From the NCBI GenBank assembly GCA_903927185.1, contig CAIYLW010000045.1:1-64000 (forward strand): 64,000 nt of DNA, in the 5' to 3' direction. Positions 7,973 through 17,210 of the stretch are shown here, piece by piece (positions within the stretch are counted from its first letter, which is position 1; the number at the start of each line of letters is the position of its first letter). Origin of the DNA: an uncultured Bacteroidota bacterium. GTDB taxonomy: Bacteria > Bacteroidota > Bacteroidia > Chitinophagales > Chitinophagaceae. The notes beneath the pieces are model-generated. The model saw nothing but the letters and a program-made list of their open reading frames with translations. It did not search any database and was not told the DNA's origin. Made by a program: the position numbers and the translations under genes.

Positions 7973-9286
7973 ATGCGTTTTGCGGTAGTAGATATAGAAA
8001 CAACAGGAGGATTTCCAGAACAACATGGTATTACAGAAATTGCCATTGTTTTAATGGATGGAAATGAAATTGAAGGGAAGTACTCAACACTTGTAAACCC
8101 TCATCAACTAATCCCGCCTTTTATTGCTAACATGACTGGAATCTCCGATGCGATGGTTGCTCAAGCGCCTTCCTTTGAGTTAGTTGCTGAAAAAATTAAT
8201 GAGTTATTGCAGGGTAGAATTTTTGTTGCACACAATGTAAATTTTGATTTTTCCTTTGTGAAATATCATTTGCAGCAGGCTGGGTATCATTTGCAAACAC
8301 CTAAACTTTGTACTATTCGAATGAGTAGAAAAGTCTTTCCGGGTTTTCGAAAATATGGTTTAGGGCATTTAACAAGAGAACTTGGTATTAGAATTGAAGA
8401 TAGACATAGGGCAGGAGGAGACGCATTAGCAACGGCTCAAGTATTGCAGTTAATTTTAGAAAAAGACGGAATGCATGTAATTAAAGACATGCTTAAGAAA
8501 GAAAATAGGATGCAGATACTGCCTCCTAACTTACCAGAACAACATGTAAAAGATTTGCCTAAAGATCCTGGCGTTTATTACTTTAAGGATGTTAAAGGCA
8601 AAGTAATTTATGTAGGAAAGGCAAAGTGTTTACAAAAAAGAGTAGTTAGTCATTTTACAGGGTTAGATATCAGCAAAAAAAGACAAGATTTTCTTAGAGG
8701 TATTTATTCGATAAGTTTTCAGGTTTGTCCTACAGAATTTGCTGCTTCACTTTTAGAAAGTGTAGAGATTAAACGGTTATGGCCGATACATAATAAAAGT
8801 CAAAAAAGATACGAACAACTATGGGGAATTTATCACTTTGAAGATAGTAGGGGATATTTTCGTTTGGCAATCGATAAAAAAGTAAAACATACGCAACCTA
8901 TCGCAAGCTTTTCAATGCTCGCTGATGCACATAGAATGTTATGGAAATTAGTGCGCGATTTTCAGTTACATCCTGTTCTCTGTTTTCTTGATCAATCTGA
9001 TGTAGATGAATATCCTGATACTGATGAATATAATTTGTCTGTGATGTCTGCTATTCATTGGATTAAATCAAAGAAGGAAACTTATTTAATCAGAGAAAAA
9101 AATAATTGTGTATTAATAGAAGATGGCAGATTTTACGGAATGGGTTCGATCGATAATCATTTAAAAATTACAGAATTAAATGTGATCAAACCTTTGTTAA
9201 CCGAATACCCCGAGAATGAAGTAATTAAATCGATGATACGTAATTTTGTGGAAAGATATCCTGCTAAAGTAACTAAAATTGCCTAA
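7973..9286 (+). CDS. DnaQ-type 3'-5' exonuclease fused to GIY-YIG domain
   Basis: A 437-residue two-domain nuclease. Residues about 1-165 form a DEDDh exonuclease like the DNA polymerase III epsilon subunit: VDIETTGG (Exo I), AHNVNFDFSF (Exo II), HRAGGDA (Exo III, with the catalytic His and Asp). Residues about 195-280 form a GIY-YIG domain as in the UvrC N-terminus or Cho (DPGVYYFKDV then VIYVGKAKCLQKRV). The C-terminal 150 residues are less conserved. Such fusions are known in Bacteroidota and other phyla and are thought to act in DNA repair; the exact role is not established here. The gene is monocistronic with its own promoter. Confidence 0.9.
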   Translation: MRFAVVDIETTGGFPEQHGITEIAIVLMDGNEIEGKYSTLVNPHQLIPPFIANMTGISDAMVAQAPSFELVAEKINELLQGRIFVAHNVNFDFSFVKYHLQQAGYHLQTPKLCTIRMSRKVFPGFRKYGLGHLTRELGIRIEDRHRAGGDALATAQVLQLILEKDGMHVIKDMLKKENRMQILPPNLPEQHVKDLPKDPGVYYFKDVKGKVIYVGKAKCLQKRVVSHFTGLDISKKRQDFLRGIYSISFQVCPTEFAASLLESVEIKRLWPIHNKSQKRYEQLWGIYHFEDSRGYFRLAIDKKVKHTQPIASFSMLADAHRMLWKLVRDFQLHPVLCFLDQSDVDEYPDTDEYNLSVMSAIHWIKSKKETYLIREKNNCVLIEDGRFYGMGSIDNHLKITELNVIKPLLTEYPENEVIKSMIRNFVERYPAKVTKIA

Positions 9287-9401
9287 TATTTTTCTTTCTA
9301 TTTCTTTTTTCAATTGTTGATATCTTCTATTTTTTCTTTTCTTTCAAGCCCATACATTCGCATCCCTTAAAGCTTTTTATCTACTGGTTAATTAAATTAT
9401 T

Positions 9402-11654
9402 ATGATTGATTTTGCTCCTTTAATCGCTTCCAAATTAAGTATTCGTATCAATCAGGTTGAGGCTGTTCTTGAACTTTTTAGTGAAGCTGCTACCATCCCA
9501 TTTATTGCTCGATATAGAAAAGATAAAACCGGAGGATTGGATGAAGTACAAATTCAAAATATCCAGGATGAATCAAAATTATATAAAGAATTTTTTGAAA
9601 GAAAAACGTTTATTGAAAAAACGATTGCTGAACAGGATAAGATGACGGATATTATTCAGAAAAAATTGAATGCTGCAACTACTTTATCAGAACTGGAAGA
9701 TATTTATTTGCCCTATAAACCCAAAAGAAAAACAAAAGCTCAAACTGCCAGAGAAAATGGTTTGGAACCATTAGCCTTATTATTATTAGAACAAACCAAC
9801 ATTAGCGTGGGTTTAACCGCTGAGAAATTCATTAGCGAAAAAGTATTAACCATTGAAGATGCTTTGCAGGGTGCCAGAGATATCATTGCAGAAATGATAA
9901 ACGAAGATGCACATGTGCGAGCTAAAATGCGCAAACTGTTTGAAGATTCCGCCTTATTACAAAGTAAAGTATTATCTGGAAAGGAAGCTGAAGGTATTAA
10001 GTACAAAGACTATTTTGATTTTTCAGAACCTATTCATAAGATTCCTTCCCATCGAATTCTGGCGGTATTAAGAGGATTTTTAGAAGGGTTTCTCCGCATG
10101 AGCATTTTGCCGTTGGAAGATGATGCTTTAGTGATGATTGAAATAATCTACGTTAAAGGAATGACTGAGTCTGGCGACCAACTAAAAAAAGCAATCAAAG
10201 ATGCTTATCGACGATTATTGCAACCTAGTCTTGAGTCTGAATTCAGATCTGCCTTAAAACAAAAAGCTGATGAAGAGGCAATAGCAGTATTTGCTGAAAA
10301 TCTTCGTCAATTGTTATTAAGTTCACCACTGGGTAGTAAAAAAATATTAGCAATAGATCCAGGTTATAGAACTGGATGCAAAGTGGTTTGTTTAGATGAA
10401 AAAGGGGAGTTGCTAAAAACTGAACTTATCTACATCCACGAAGCAAATCGATTATATGATGGTGAGTATAAAATAAAAGAACTCGTAAAAAAATATCAAA
10501 TTGAAGTGTTTGCAATTGGAGATGGAACTGCTGGTAGAGAGACAGAACACTTCATTAAAAAAATGCAATTAGGGCTCCCTATATTTCTTGTTAATGAAGA
10601 TGGTGCATCAATCTATTCTGCTTCAGAAATTGCAAGAGAAGAATTCCCTGATCAGGATATAACGGTAAGAGGTGCCGTAAGTATCGGAAGACGCTTAATG
10701 GATCCTTTGGCGGAATTAGTTAAAATAGATCCCAAAAGTATTGGCGTAGGTCAATATCAACATGATGTAAATCAGTTTAGGCTCAAAGAAAAACTAGATC
10801 AAACTGTTGTTAGTTGTGTAAATAGTGTTGGCGTAAATTTAAATACTGCAAGTAAACATTTATTGAGTTATGTAAGTGGGATAGGATCTGGATTAGCTGA
10901 AAACATTATTCGATATCGTTCAGAGATAGGAAAGTTTACCGACAGAAGTCAATTATTAAAAGTAACTCGTCTGGGTGGGAAAGCCTTTGAACAATGTGCT
11001 GGATTTTTGAGAATACAGTATGGTGAAAATCCATTAGACCAAAGTTCGGTTCATCCGGAAGCGTATCCGGTTATTGAAAAGATGGCGAAAGACTTAGGTA
11101 TTGAAATTAAATCTTTGATTGCTAATGAATCTGTTTTAAACAAAATAGATCCTCAGAAATATGTTTCGGAGCAATTGGGTTTGCTAACTATTAAAGATGT
11201 TTTGAATGAATTAAAAAAACCAGGATTAGATCCAAGGTCTGAATTAGAGGAATTCGAATATGCAGGTATTTATAAAATTGAAGATGTACAATTAGGAATG
11301 ATTGTTCCCGGAGTTGTTACAAATATTACCCGTTTTGGTGCATTTGTAGATATTGGAGTAAAGCAAGATGGATTGGTACATGTTAGTGAAATAGCACATC
11401 AATATATAACCAATCCCAACGAAGTACTAAAATTGAATGATAAAGTTCAGGTGAAAGTTATGGAAGTTGATATTGCCAGAAAGCGCATTGCACTCTCTAT
11501 CAAACAAACGCAAGAGGCACCTTCAAGGGAGCAAAAAAATAACCGGTCAAATCCTCCAAAAATTGCTAATCCTGCACCAAAGATGGAACCCGGATTAGCT
11601 GAATTAAGCGTTAATGATGCTTTAGCTTTATTGAAGAAAAAGTTTGTAAAATAA
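9402..11654 (+). CDS. tex: Tex-family RNA-binding transcription accessory protein
   Basis: A 750-residue protein, about normal length for Tex. The order is a helical N-terminal domain (1-300), a YqgF/RNase H-like domain starting KKILAIDPGYRTG near residue 312, a helix-hairpin-helix region (VSGIGSGLAENIIRYRSE), and an S1 RNA-binding domain (MIVPGVVTNITRFGAFVDIG, near residue 635-705). A short basic tail follows. Tex proteins bind nucleic acid and affect transcription and stress tolerance. The stop is one base from the stop of the convergent gene at 11656, with no room for a separate terminator. Confidence 0.95.
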   Translation: MIDFAPLIASKLSIRINQVEAVLELFSEAATIPFIARYRKDKTGGLDEVQIQNIQDESKLYKEFFERKTFIEKTIAEQDKMTDIIQKKLNAATTLSELEDIYLPYKPKRKTKAQTARENGLEPLALLLLEQTNISVGLTAEKFISEKVLTIEDALQGARDIIAEMINEDAHVRAKMRKLFEDSALLQSKVLSGKEAEGIKYKDYFDFSEPIHKIPSHRILAVLRGFLEGFLRMSILPLEDDALVMIEIIYVKGMTESGDQLKKAIKDAYRRLLQPSLESEFRSALKQKADEEAIAVFAENLRQLLLSSPLGSKKILAIDPGYRTGCKVVCLDEKGELLKTELIYIHEANRLYDGEYKIKELVKKYQIEVFAIGDGTAGRETEHFIKKMQLGLPIFLVNEDGASIYSASEIAREEFPDQDITVRGAVSIGRRLMDPLAELVKIDPKSIGVGQYQHDVNQFRLKEKLDQTVVSCVNSVGVNLNTASKHLLSYVSGIGSGLAENIIRYRSEIGKFTDRSQLLKVTRLGGKAFEQCAGFLRIQYGENPLDQSSVHPEAYPVIEKMAKDLGIEIKSLIANESVLNKIDPQKYVSEQLGLLTIKDVLNELKKPGLDPRSELEEFEYAGIYKIEDVQLGMIVPGVVTNITRFGAFVDIGVKQDGLVHVSEIAHQYITNPNEVLKLNDKVQVKVMEVDIARKRIALSIKQTQEAPSREQKNNRSNPPKIANPAPKMEPGLAELSVNDALALLKKKFVK

Positions 11655-11655
11655 T

Positions 11656-13386
11656 TTATCGATTATAAAACCTCCAATTGGTTTTAAAGTCTTTATTGAG
11701 ATCTTGTTTTAGTAAAATAGCTCTAACCATTTCAACAGGCATATTATTTTCTTTTAGAATAGCATCATGAAATTGTTTGTAGGTCATTTTTTTACTATCA
11801 ACCAATTCTTTCTTTAATTCATAGAATTGAAATGCACCTGTCATATATGCCAATTGATATAAAGGACCATACCCCCCTGTAAATGATCTTCTCACTTCAC
11901 CTTCTGCATTAGCTCTTTCATGTCCAACTCGATCAACCAGAAAGTCGATACTTTGTTGTGGTGTCCAATTTCCTAAATGATAATTTAGAGAAAATATAAT
12001 TCTTGCGCATCGATGCATTCGCCAGAAAAGCATTCCCACCCTATCTTCAGGAGATCTTGGAAAATTCATATCCCATAAAATAAATTCCCAGTATAAAGAC
12101 CATCCTTCCGTCCAGAATGGAGTAAAATAATTTCGATAAGGCTTGTATCTATCATTCATAAAACCTTGAAGATGATGCCCTGCAATCAATTCATGGTGAA
12201 CTGTAGCTCTTGAAAAATGTGGGTTGTTCCCTCGCATACTCATCAACTTTGCATCTTCATCCATTGTATTAGTGGGATAAGAAATCATAAGTTGTTCACC
12301 GCCAAGAAAGAAGGGGCTAATTAATTGTTGCTTTGGCGATAACATAACCATTCGCCAGGTTTCTTCTGCAATCGGCGGGATGGTTACTAATTCGTGTTTT
12401 TTTATGAAGTCGATGGATTGATTATACAAATCCATAATCATCTCGGGTTGTTTTCCCACAGGCACATAACTATTTTTGACTTTCTCTAAAGCAGCTTTCC
12501 AATCAGTTCCGAATCCCATTTCTTTTGATGCTTTCAACATTTCTGCATCACACCAGGCAAATTCTTTATTGGCAATATCAATCAATTCTTCGGGAGTATA
12601 ATTAATCATTTCAAATTGCAATTGTCGAATCAGTTCTTCTCTACCAATTGGATTCCCAACGATACCACTTGCATCAGGTTTTTGAAAACTTTCCTTTTTG
12701 CCTTTACTTTTTAAGAGCACTGCATAGGCACTTAAAGAAGAATCTATATTTTTGTAAGGTTGTTGAATCCACCATGTAAATTCAGGATCATAGCCGTTAT
12801 AGAATTCAAAAACCGATTTTAATGCATCTTTTAACCCAATCGCAGTAGATTCAGCGCGAATAGCCAGTTTCATATCAATAGAAGCTTCATTATTTATTTT
12901 ATTGCTTAAACTGTTGATTTGCTTTTGCCAATCAAATAGTTGTTTCGACAAATTAATGCTGTTTAATGTGGTACCTCTTCTCCGAGTTTTTTCCAATTCA
13001 TAAATTGCATTTGCGAAAGGAAAATAATGACTAATTTTTTGAAATTCTTTCTCTTCATCATCTAAAAGAAATAATTCGTTATTAATTTCACGCTTCAGTA
13101 AAATATAATCAACTTTTGAGTCGGTTTTCATTTTATCGAAATTCATTGCTTCTAATTGAGTTAAATAATCTTTATTAAAAGTGATAAATCGAGATCTTCG
13201 TTCAGGTGAGTTAACTATTGTATAAAACCTAATTAGGCTACCTTTATCAGCTTGATATTGCTGCATGAGCGGTTGTACATCGCTTGTCTGATAATAACTA
13301 TCTGTAGATTTACCTGACTGGGCATTTAAAGCAATAATTGAAATAATGAATAGTGAGTTTATTAGAATTATTGCTTTTCGCTTCAT
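11656..13386 (-). CDS. DUF885-family exported peptidase-like protein
   Basis: A 576-residue protein with a signal peptide (SLFIISIIALNAQ) and the DUF885 layout. The metal-binding signature HHELIAGHHLQG lies near residue 395, followed by a conserved WTEGWSLYWE segment that supplies the expected glutamate. DUF885 proteins are predicted zinc metallopeptidases; substrates are mostly unknown. Here it should act in the periplasm or on the surface. It is transcribed alone, divergent from the DsrE-like gene with 69 bases between them. Confidence 0.85.
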   Translation of the reverse strand: MKRKAIILINSLFIISIIALNAQSGKSTDSYYQTSDVQPLMQQYQADKGSLIRFYTIVNSPERRSRFITFNKDYLTQLEAMNFDKMKTDSKVDYILLKREINNELFLLDDEEKEFQKISHYFPFANAIYELEKTRRRGTTLNSINLSKQLFDWQKQINSLSNKINNEASIDMKLAIRAESTAIGLKDALKSVFEFYNGYDPEFTWWIQQPYKNIDSSLSAYAVLLKSKGKKESFQKPDASGIVGNPIGREELIRQLQFEMINYTPEELIDIANKEFAWCDAEMLKASKEMGFGTDWKAALEKVKNSYVPVGKQPEMIMDLYNQSIDFIKKHELVTIPPIAEETWRMVMLSPKQQLISPFFLGGEQLMISYPTNTMDEDAKLMSMRGNNPHFSRATVHHELIAGHHLQGFMNDRYKPYRNYFTPFWTEGWSLYWEFILWDMNFPRSPEDRVGMLFWRMHRCARIIFSLNYHLGNWTPQQSIDFLVDRVGHERANAEGEVRRSFTGGYGPLYQLAYMTGAFQFYELKKELVDSKKMTYKQFHDAILKENNMPVEMVRAILLKQDLNKDFKTNWRFYNR

Positions 13387-13455
13387 AAAAGTTAATTTGT
13401 ATGAATATACAAAAATATCAAACCCATAATTGCTTAATTTAATTCAAAATATCTC

Positions 13456-13986
13456 ATGAAAAATTCGGTTCTATTTTTATTGTTATTTGTTTGTATTAAT
13501 TCTTATGCTCAAGAAAAATCGAATCCTCTTGTTAAAAAATTCGGAACTGTTTTTAGTGTCCCATTTGCTTCAGAAAAGCCTAATCCAGATTTTAAATACA
13601 AAATATTAGTTGAAGTAAATTCTATGGGCGAAAAGCCTGATCTATTAAATGAGAATTTAGAAGCTGCAGCAAAAGTTCTGAACTTACACATTTTAGGAGG
13701 AGTTCCTGAAAAAAACGTAGAAGTGGTATTAGTAGTGCATGGACCTGCTGCATTAAATTTGATGAACAATGAAGCCTATCAGCAAAAGTTTGCTGTTGAC
13801 AATCCAAATTTGCCTTTGATTGCAGCCTTAGGAGATGCAGGGGTTAAAATATTCATTTGTGGACAAACTATGGCCAAGAGGTCAATATCCCCCAATCAAT
13901 TAGCACCTGAGGTAACTGTGGCATTATCGGCAATTACAACTATAACTAATTATGCAATTAAAGGATTTACTAACTTGAAATATTAG
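13456..13986 (+). CDS. Exported DsrE-like protein
   Basis: A 176-residue protein with a signal peptide ending in NSYAQ. The mature part has the DsrE/DsrF fold pattern: KILVEVNSMG strand, LNLHILGG, VEVVLVVHGPAA, and a CGQTMAKR segment whose cysteine matches the conserved position in DsrE-like proteins. Cytoplasmic relatives transfer sulfur; exported versions are frequent in Bacteroidota and their role is not clear. It has no sulfur-metabolism neighbours, so I assign only the fold. Confidence 0.8.
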   Translation: MKNSVLFLLLFVCINSYAQEKSNPLVKKFGTVFSVPFASEKPNPDFKYKILVEVNSMGEKPDLLNENLEAAAKVLNLHILGGVPEKNVEVVLVVHGPAALNLMNNEAYQQKFAVDNPNLPLIAALGDAGVKIFICGQTMAKRSISPNQLAPEVTVALSAITTITNYAIKGFTNLKY

Positions 13987-14066
13987 TAATTGTCATCAAA
14001 AATATCTTAAATTTATAATGTGTTTGAATTATAGGTTGTAACTCGTTATGTTTAACTAATGTAAAT

Positions 14067-17000
14067 ATGGTGGAACAGCTTCTAAATAATGAGGTATTTA
14101 AAAAAGGGGAGCAAATTAAAAATTCTTCTGAATTTGAAAATCTGATTGAGTTAACAAATCATCTTTTTGAAGCTCCATTTATCTCTTTATGCAGTTTTGA
14201 TAATGAGAAATTTAATTTTCATTTTATACAAGGATTTGATTTTAATATACTTCCTGATTTAAATCCATTCGCTAATTATTGTGTAAGAAAAAAGAAGCCA
14301 TTAATTATATCGGATTTTAAAAAGGTTAATAATTTTGATGCTAACAAATACCAAGCACCTTATACACAATTTCTTTTTTATGCAGGTATTCCACTTCTAA
14401 ATGAGTTAGGAGAAGTTATCGGTTTATTTGAAATCGCCGATTTTGTATCCAGAGAATTTTCAGATAAGCAATTGGATCAATTAACGCTTATTGCTAAACA
14501 AATTCAAATTACAATAATAAAAGAAAGGAAGTTATCTTCTTGGGAAAATGAATATGAAGCAAAGGATCTAAGAAAGAATATCCTATTGCAAGAGTTAGAT
14601 GATGGTTGGTGGGATAAGGATCTTATTAAAGAAGAGACTTATTATTCACCAAAATGGTGGGGTATGCTTGGGATGGAGCCTGATTTATCTCAAAAGGGTT
14701 TTGATTATTGGAAAATTTTCGTGCATCCTGAAGATAGTTTGAAACTGGAAGAACAAATGTCGAATCCAAAATTAGATAGTGATAATGGATTTGAAATTGA
14801 ATTAAGATTAAAACATACCAAGGGACATTACGTACCTGTATTAATTAGAGGACATTTTTTAAGGAATCATGAGGGTAAAATCATTAGAATCTTTGGGTCT
14901 AATTTTGATTTGACTCGTATCAAAAAAGCTGAAGAGGAAGTTAAGCAGAGCGAATTTAACCTCTTAACTATTTTTAATCATGCGCCTACTGCTATGTTAT
15001 TCGCTAGGCCCGAAGATGGACTTATTGTTAAGGTAAATAAAGAGCTTCAGAATTTAGCAGAAGCAGATGCAGTTGATCTAATTGGAATGTATACTACTGA
15101 ATTTTATGCGTATCATTTTGAAAGAGATTTATTCTTTTCGATGATGCTTGAAAAAGGTAGTGTTAAAAATTTAGAATTAAGGATCAAGAAAAATGATGGA
15201 AGTATTGCAAATTGTTTAGTTTCTTCTGAGAAAATTATTTGGAAAGGTGAGGAAATGTTACTGTCAAGTTTTATCGATATTTCAGATAGGAAAAAATCGG
15301 AATCTCTTTTAATACAAAACGAAGAGCGGTTTCGTTCATTGTACAACCGCACACCCGTAATGCTTCACTCTTTAAATCAAAATGGGGATTTTGTAAGTGT
15401 AAGTGATTATTGGTTAGCCAAACTAGGTTATCAAAGAATGCAAATTATTGGTAAAAACATCAGTGATTTTTTTACCCAAGCATCATTTAATGATTCCGTT
15501 AAAATAAGAATACCTGAATTAAATAAACGGGGTTATGATTTTGATATTCCCTATCAAGTTATCAAGCGTAATGGAGAAGTAATGGATGTACTTGTGTCAA
15601 CCATTATTGAAAAATCGTCAGACCAAAATGAAATTAGATACTTGGCTGTGATGCAAGATATTACAGAACGAAAGAAAATCGATGAAGCACTTCAGCAATC
15701 TGAAGACAACTTAAGAACTATTTTTGAAAATACTAATATTGGCTATGCTTTATTAGATGCAGATTTATTTATTGTTTCATTTAATACAATGATGCAAAAA
15801 TTTGCTCAAAATGATTTACATAAAACCTTATACCTGCATACTTTTTCAGTTTTATATTTTTCGGAAGCACGACAGCCCAGTATAACTCATGCATTGGAAT
15901 CTGTTCTTAATGGAGAAACTATTAGTTATGAAATTAACTATATACAAGATGATGGTTCTGATAAATGGTATAAGATGAATATGTTCCCTGTATTCAATAA
16001 AAAATCTATTGCATCAGGTATTGTTATGGCAATTGAAGATATTAACGAGTTGAAACTGAAGGAAATTCATTTAAGTAAAGTAGTAAAAGAAATTACTGAC
16101 TATAAATTGGCCTTAGATGAATCGTCGATAGTGATGATTATGGATGAAAAAGGGTTGATCACTTATGCAAATGAAAATTGTATAAAAGCTACAGAGTATT
16201 CTTTGGACGAAATGTTAGGTAAAAGTTTAAAAATATTTGATTCTAATTACCATAAGAATGAATTCTTTACAGATTTGTGGAATACTATTCAAAATGGTAG
16301 TATATGGAAAGGTGAAATAAGAAACAAAAACAAAGGAGGAAACTTTTTCTGGGTAGATTGTACAATTGTACCTTTTGTTGATATCAATAAAAAATTGTAT
16401 CAATATATTGCAATACAAAGGGATATTACTCAAACAAAAAATGCGGAATTTGAATTAAACAAATCGTTTAGTTTAGTAAATGAACAAAACAAACGGTTAC
16501 TCAATTTCTCCTATATCGTTTCTCATAACCTTCGTTCTCATACCAGTAATATTATCTCGATTTTGAATTTCCTTGAGAAAGAAGACACAATTGCTGAAAA
16601 AGGTGAGTTGTTGCAACATTTAAAACGAGTGTCTCTTTCATTAAATGATACTTTATATAATTTAAATGAGGTAGTTTCAATTCGGAACAATTTAAATATG
16701 GTGATAGAGCCTCTTAATTTAAGGGAATATATTCTGCAAGCTTTAGGAGTTCTGAGCGAACAAATTATATTGAAAAATGTAATCATAGTAAACGATGTTC
16801 CAGAAAACACTTTAGTTAATTATAACCCTGCTTATTTAGAAAGTGTAGTTTTGAATTTCCTTTCTAATGCTATAAAATATAGTTCTCCAGAAAGACAACC
16901 CAAAATTGAGCTCTCAGTTCTTCACGAAATGGATCAAATGATATTTCAAGTAAGCGATAATGGCATTGGCATTGATATGAAAAAGAACGGTGATAAATTA

Positions 17001-17153
17001 TTTGGGATGTATAAAACATTTAATAATAATGTGGATGCTCGAGGCATTGGTTTATTTATTACTAAAAACCAGATTGATGCAATGGGTGGAAAGGTTGAAG
17101 TTCATAGTGAACTTGGCAAAGGGACAAGTTTTAAAATATCTTTTGCAAAATAG
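14067..17153 (+). CDS. Multi-PAS sensor histidine kinase with N-terminal GAF domain
   Basis: A 1028-residue kinase. The order is a GAF-like domain (about 15-155), five PAS/PAC repeats (about 175-800; several end in the DITERKK or DISDRKK linker), then a dimerisation helix with the phosphoacceptor in FSYIVSHNLRSH (His820) and a HATPase domain (FLSNAIKYSS N-box, DNGIGID, ARGIGLFI G-box). No membrane segment is evident, so it probably senses a cytoplasmic signal (redox, light or small molecule). It has no receiver domain and no adjacent response regulator, so it is an orphan kinase. A strong terminator follows directly. Confidence 0.92.
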   Translation: MVEQLLNNEVFKKGEQIKNSSEFENLIELTNHLFEAPFISLCSFDNEKFNFHFIQGFDFNILPDLNPFANYCVRKKKPLIISDFKKVNNFDANKYQAPYTQFLFYAGIPLLNELGEVIGLFEIADFVSREFSDKQLDQLTLIAKQIQITIIKERKLSSWENEYEAKDLRKNILLQELDDGWWDKDLIKEETYYSPKWWGMLGMEPDLSQKGFDYWKIFVHPEDSLKLEEQMSNPKLDSDNGFEIELRLKHTKGHYVPVLIRGHFLRNHEGKIIRIFGSNFDLTRIKKAEEEVKQSEFNLLTIFNHAPTAMLFARPEDGLIVKVNKELQNLAEADAVDLIGMYTTEFYAYHFERDLFFSMMLEKGSVKNLELRIKKNDGSIANCLVSSEKIIWKGEEMLLSSFIDISDRKKSESLLIQNEERFRSLYNRTPVMLHSLNQNGDFVSVSDYWLAKLGYQRMQIIGKNISDFFTQASFNDSVKIRIPELNKRGYDFDIPYQVIKRNGEVMDVLVSTIIEKSSDQNEIRYLAVMQDITERKKIDEALQQSEDNLRTIFENTNIGYALLDADLFIVSFNTMMQKFAQNDLHKTLYLHTFSVLYFSEARQPSITHALESVLNGETISYEINYIQDDGSDKWYKMNMFPVFNKKSIASGIVMAIEDINELKLKEIHLSKVVKEITDYKLALDESSIVMIMDEKGLITYANENCIKATEYSLDEMLGKSLKIFDSNYHKNEFFTDLWNTIQNGSIWKGEIRNKNKGGNFFWVDCTIVPFVDINKKLYQYIAIQRDITQTKNAEFELNKSFSLVNEQNKRLLNFSYIVSHNLRSHTSNIISILNFLEKEDTIAEKGELLQHLKRVSLSLNDTLYNLNEVVSIRNNLNMVIEPLNLREYILQALGVLSEQIILKNVIIVNDVPENTLVNYNPAYLESVVLNFLSNAIKYSSPERQPKIELSVLHEMDQMIFQVSDNGIGIDMKKNGDKLFGMYKTFNNNVDARGIGLFITKNQIDAMGGKVEVHSELGKGTSFKISFAK

Positions 17154-17162
17154 CTTAAAAAA

Positions 17163-17200
17163 AAATACCGTCCTGAAAACTTAGGACGGTATTTTTTTTT
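17163..17200 (+). terminator. Strong intrinsic terminator
   Basis: AAATACCGTCCT pairs with AGGACGGTATTT over an eight-base loop, with a T run. It ends the kinase gene, and the symmetric A/T flanks allow use from both strands for the convergent dehydrogenase. Confidence 0.88.
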
Positions 17201-17210
17201 AAGTAATTAA

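Noticed and set aside
13396-13413. Inverted repeat TTTGTAT-GAAT-ATACAAA between the DUF885 and DsrE-like genes
   Set aside because: Short and AT-rich, and no -33 element fits around it; too weak to claim as an operator.
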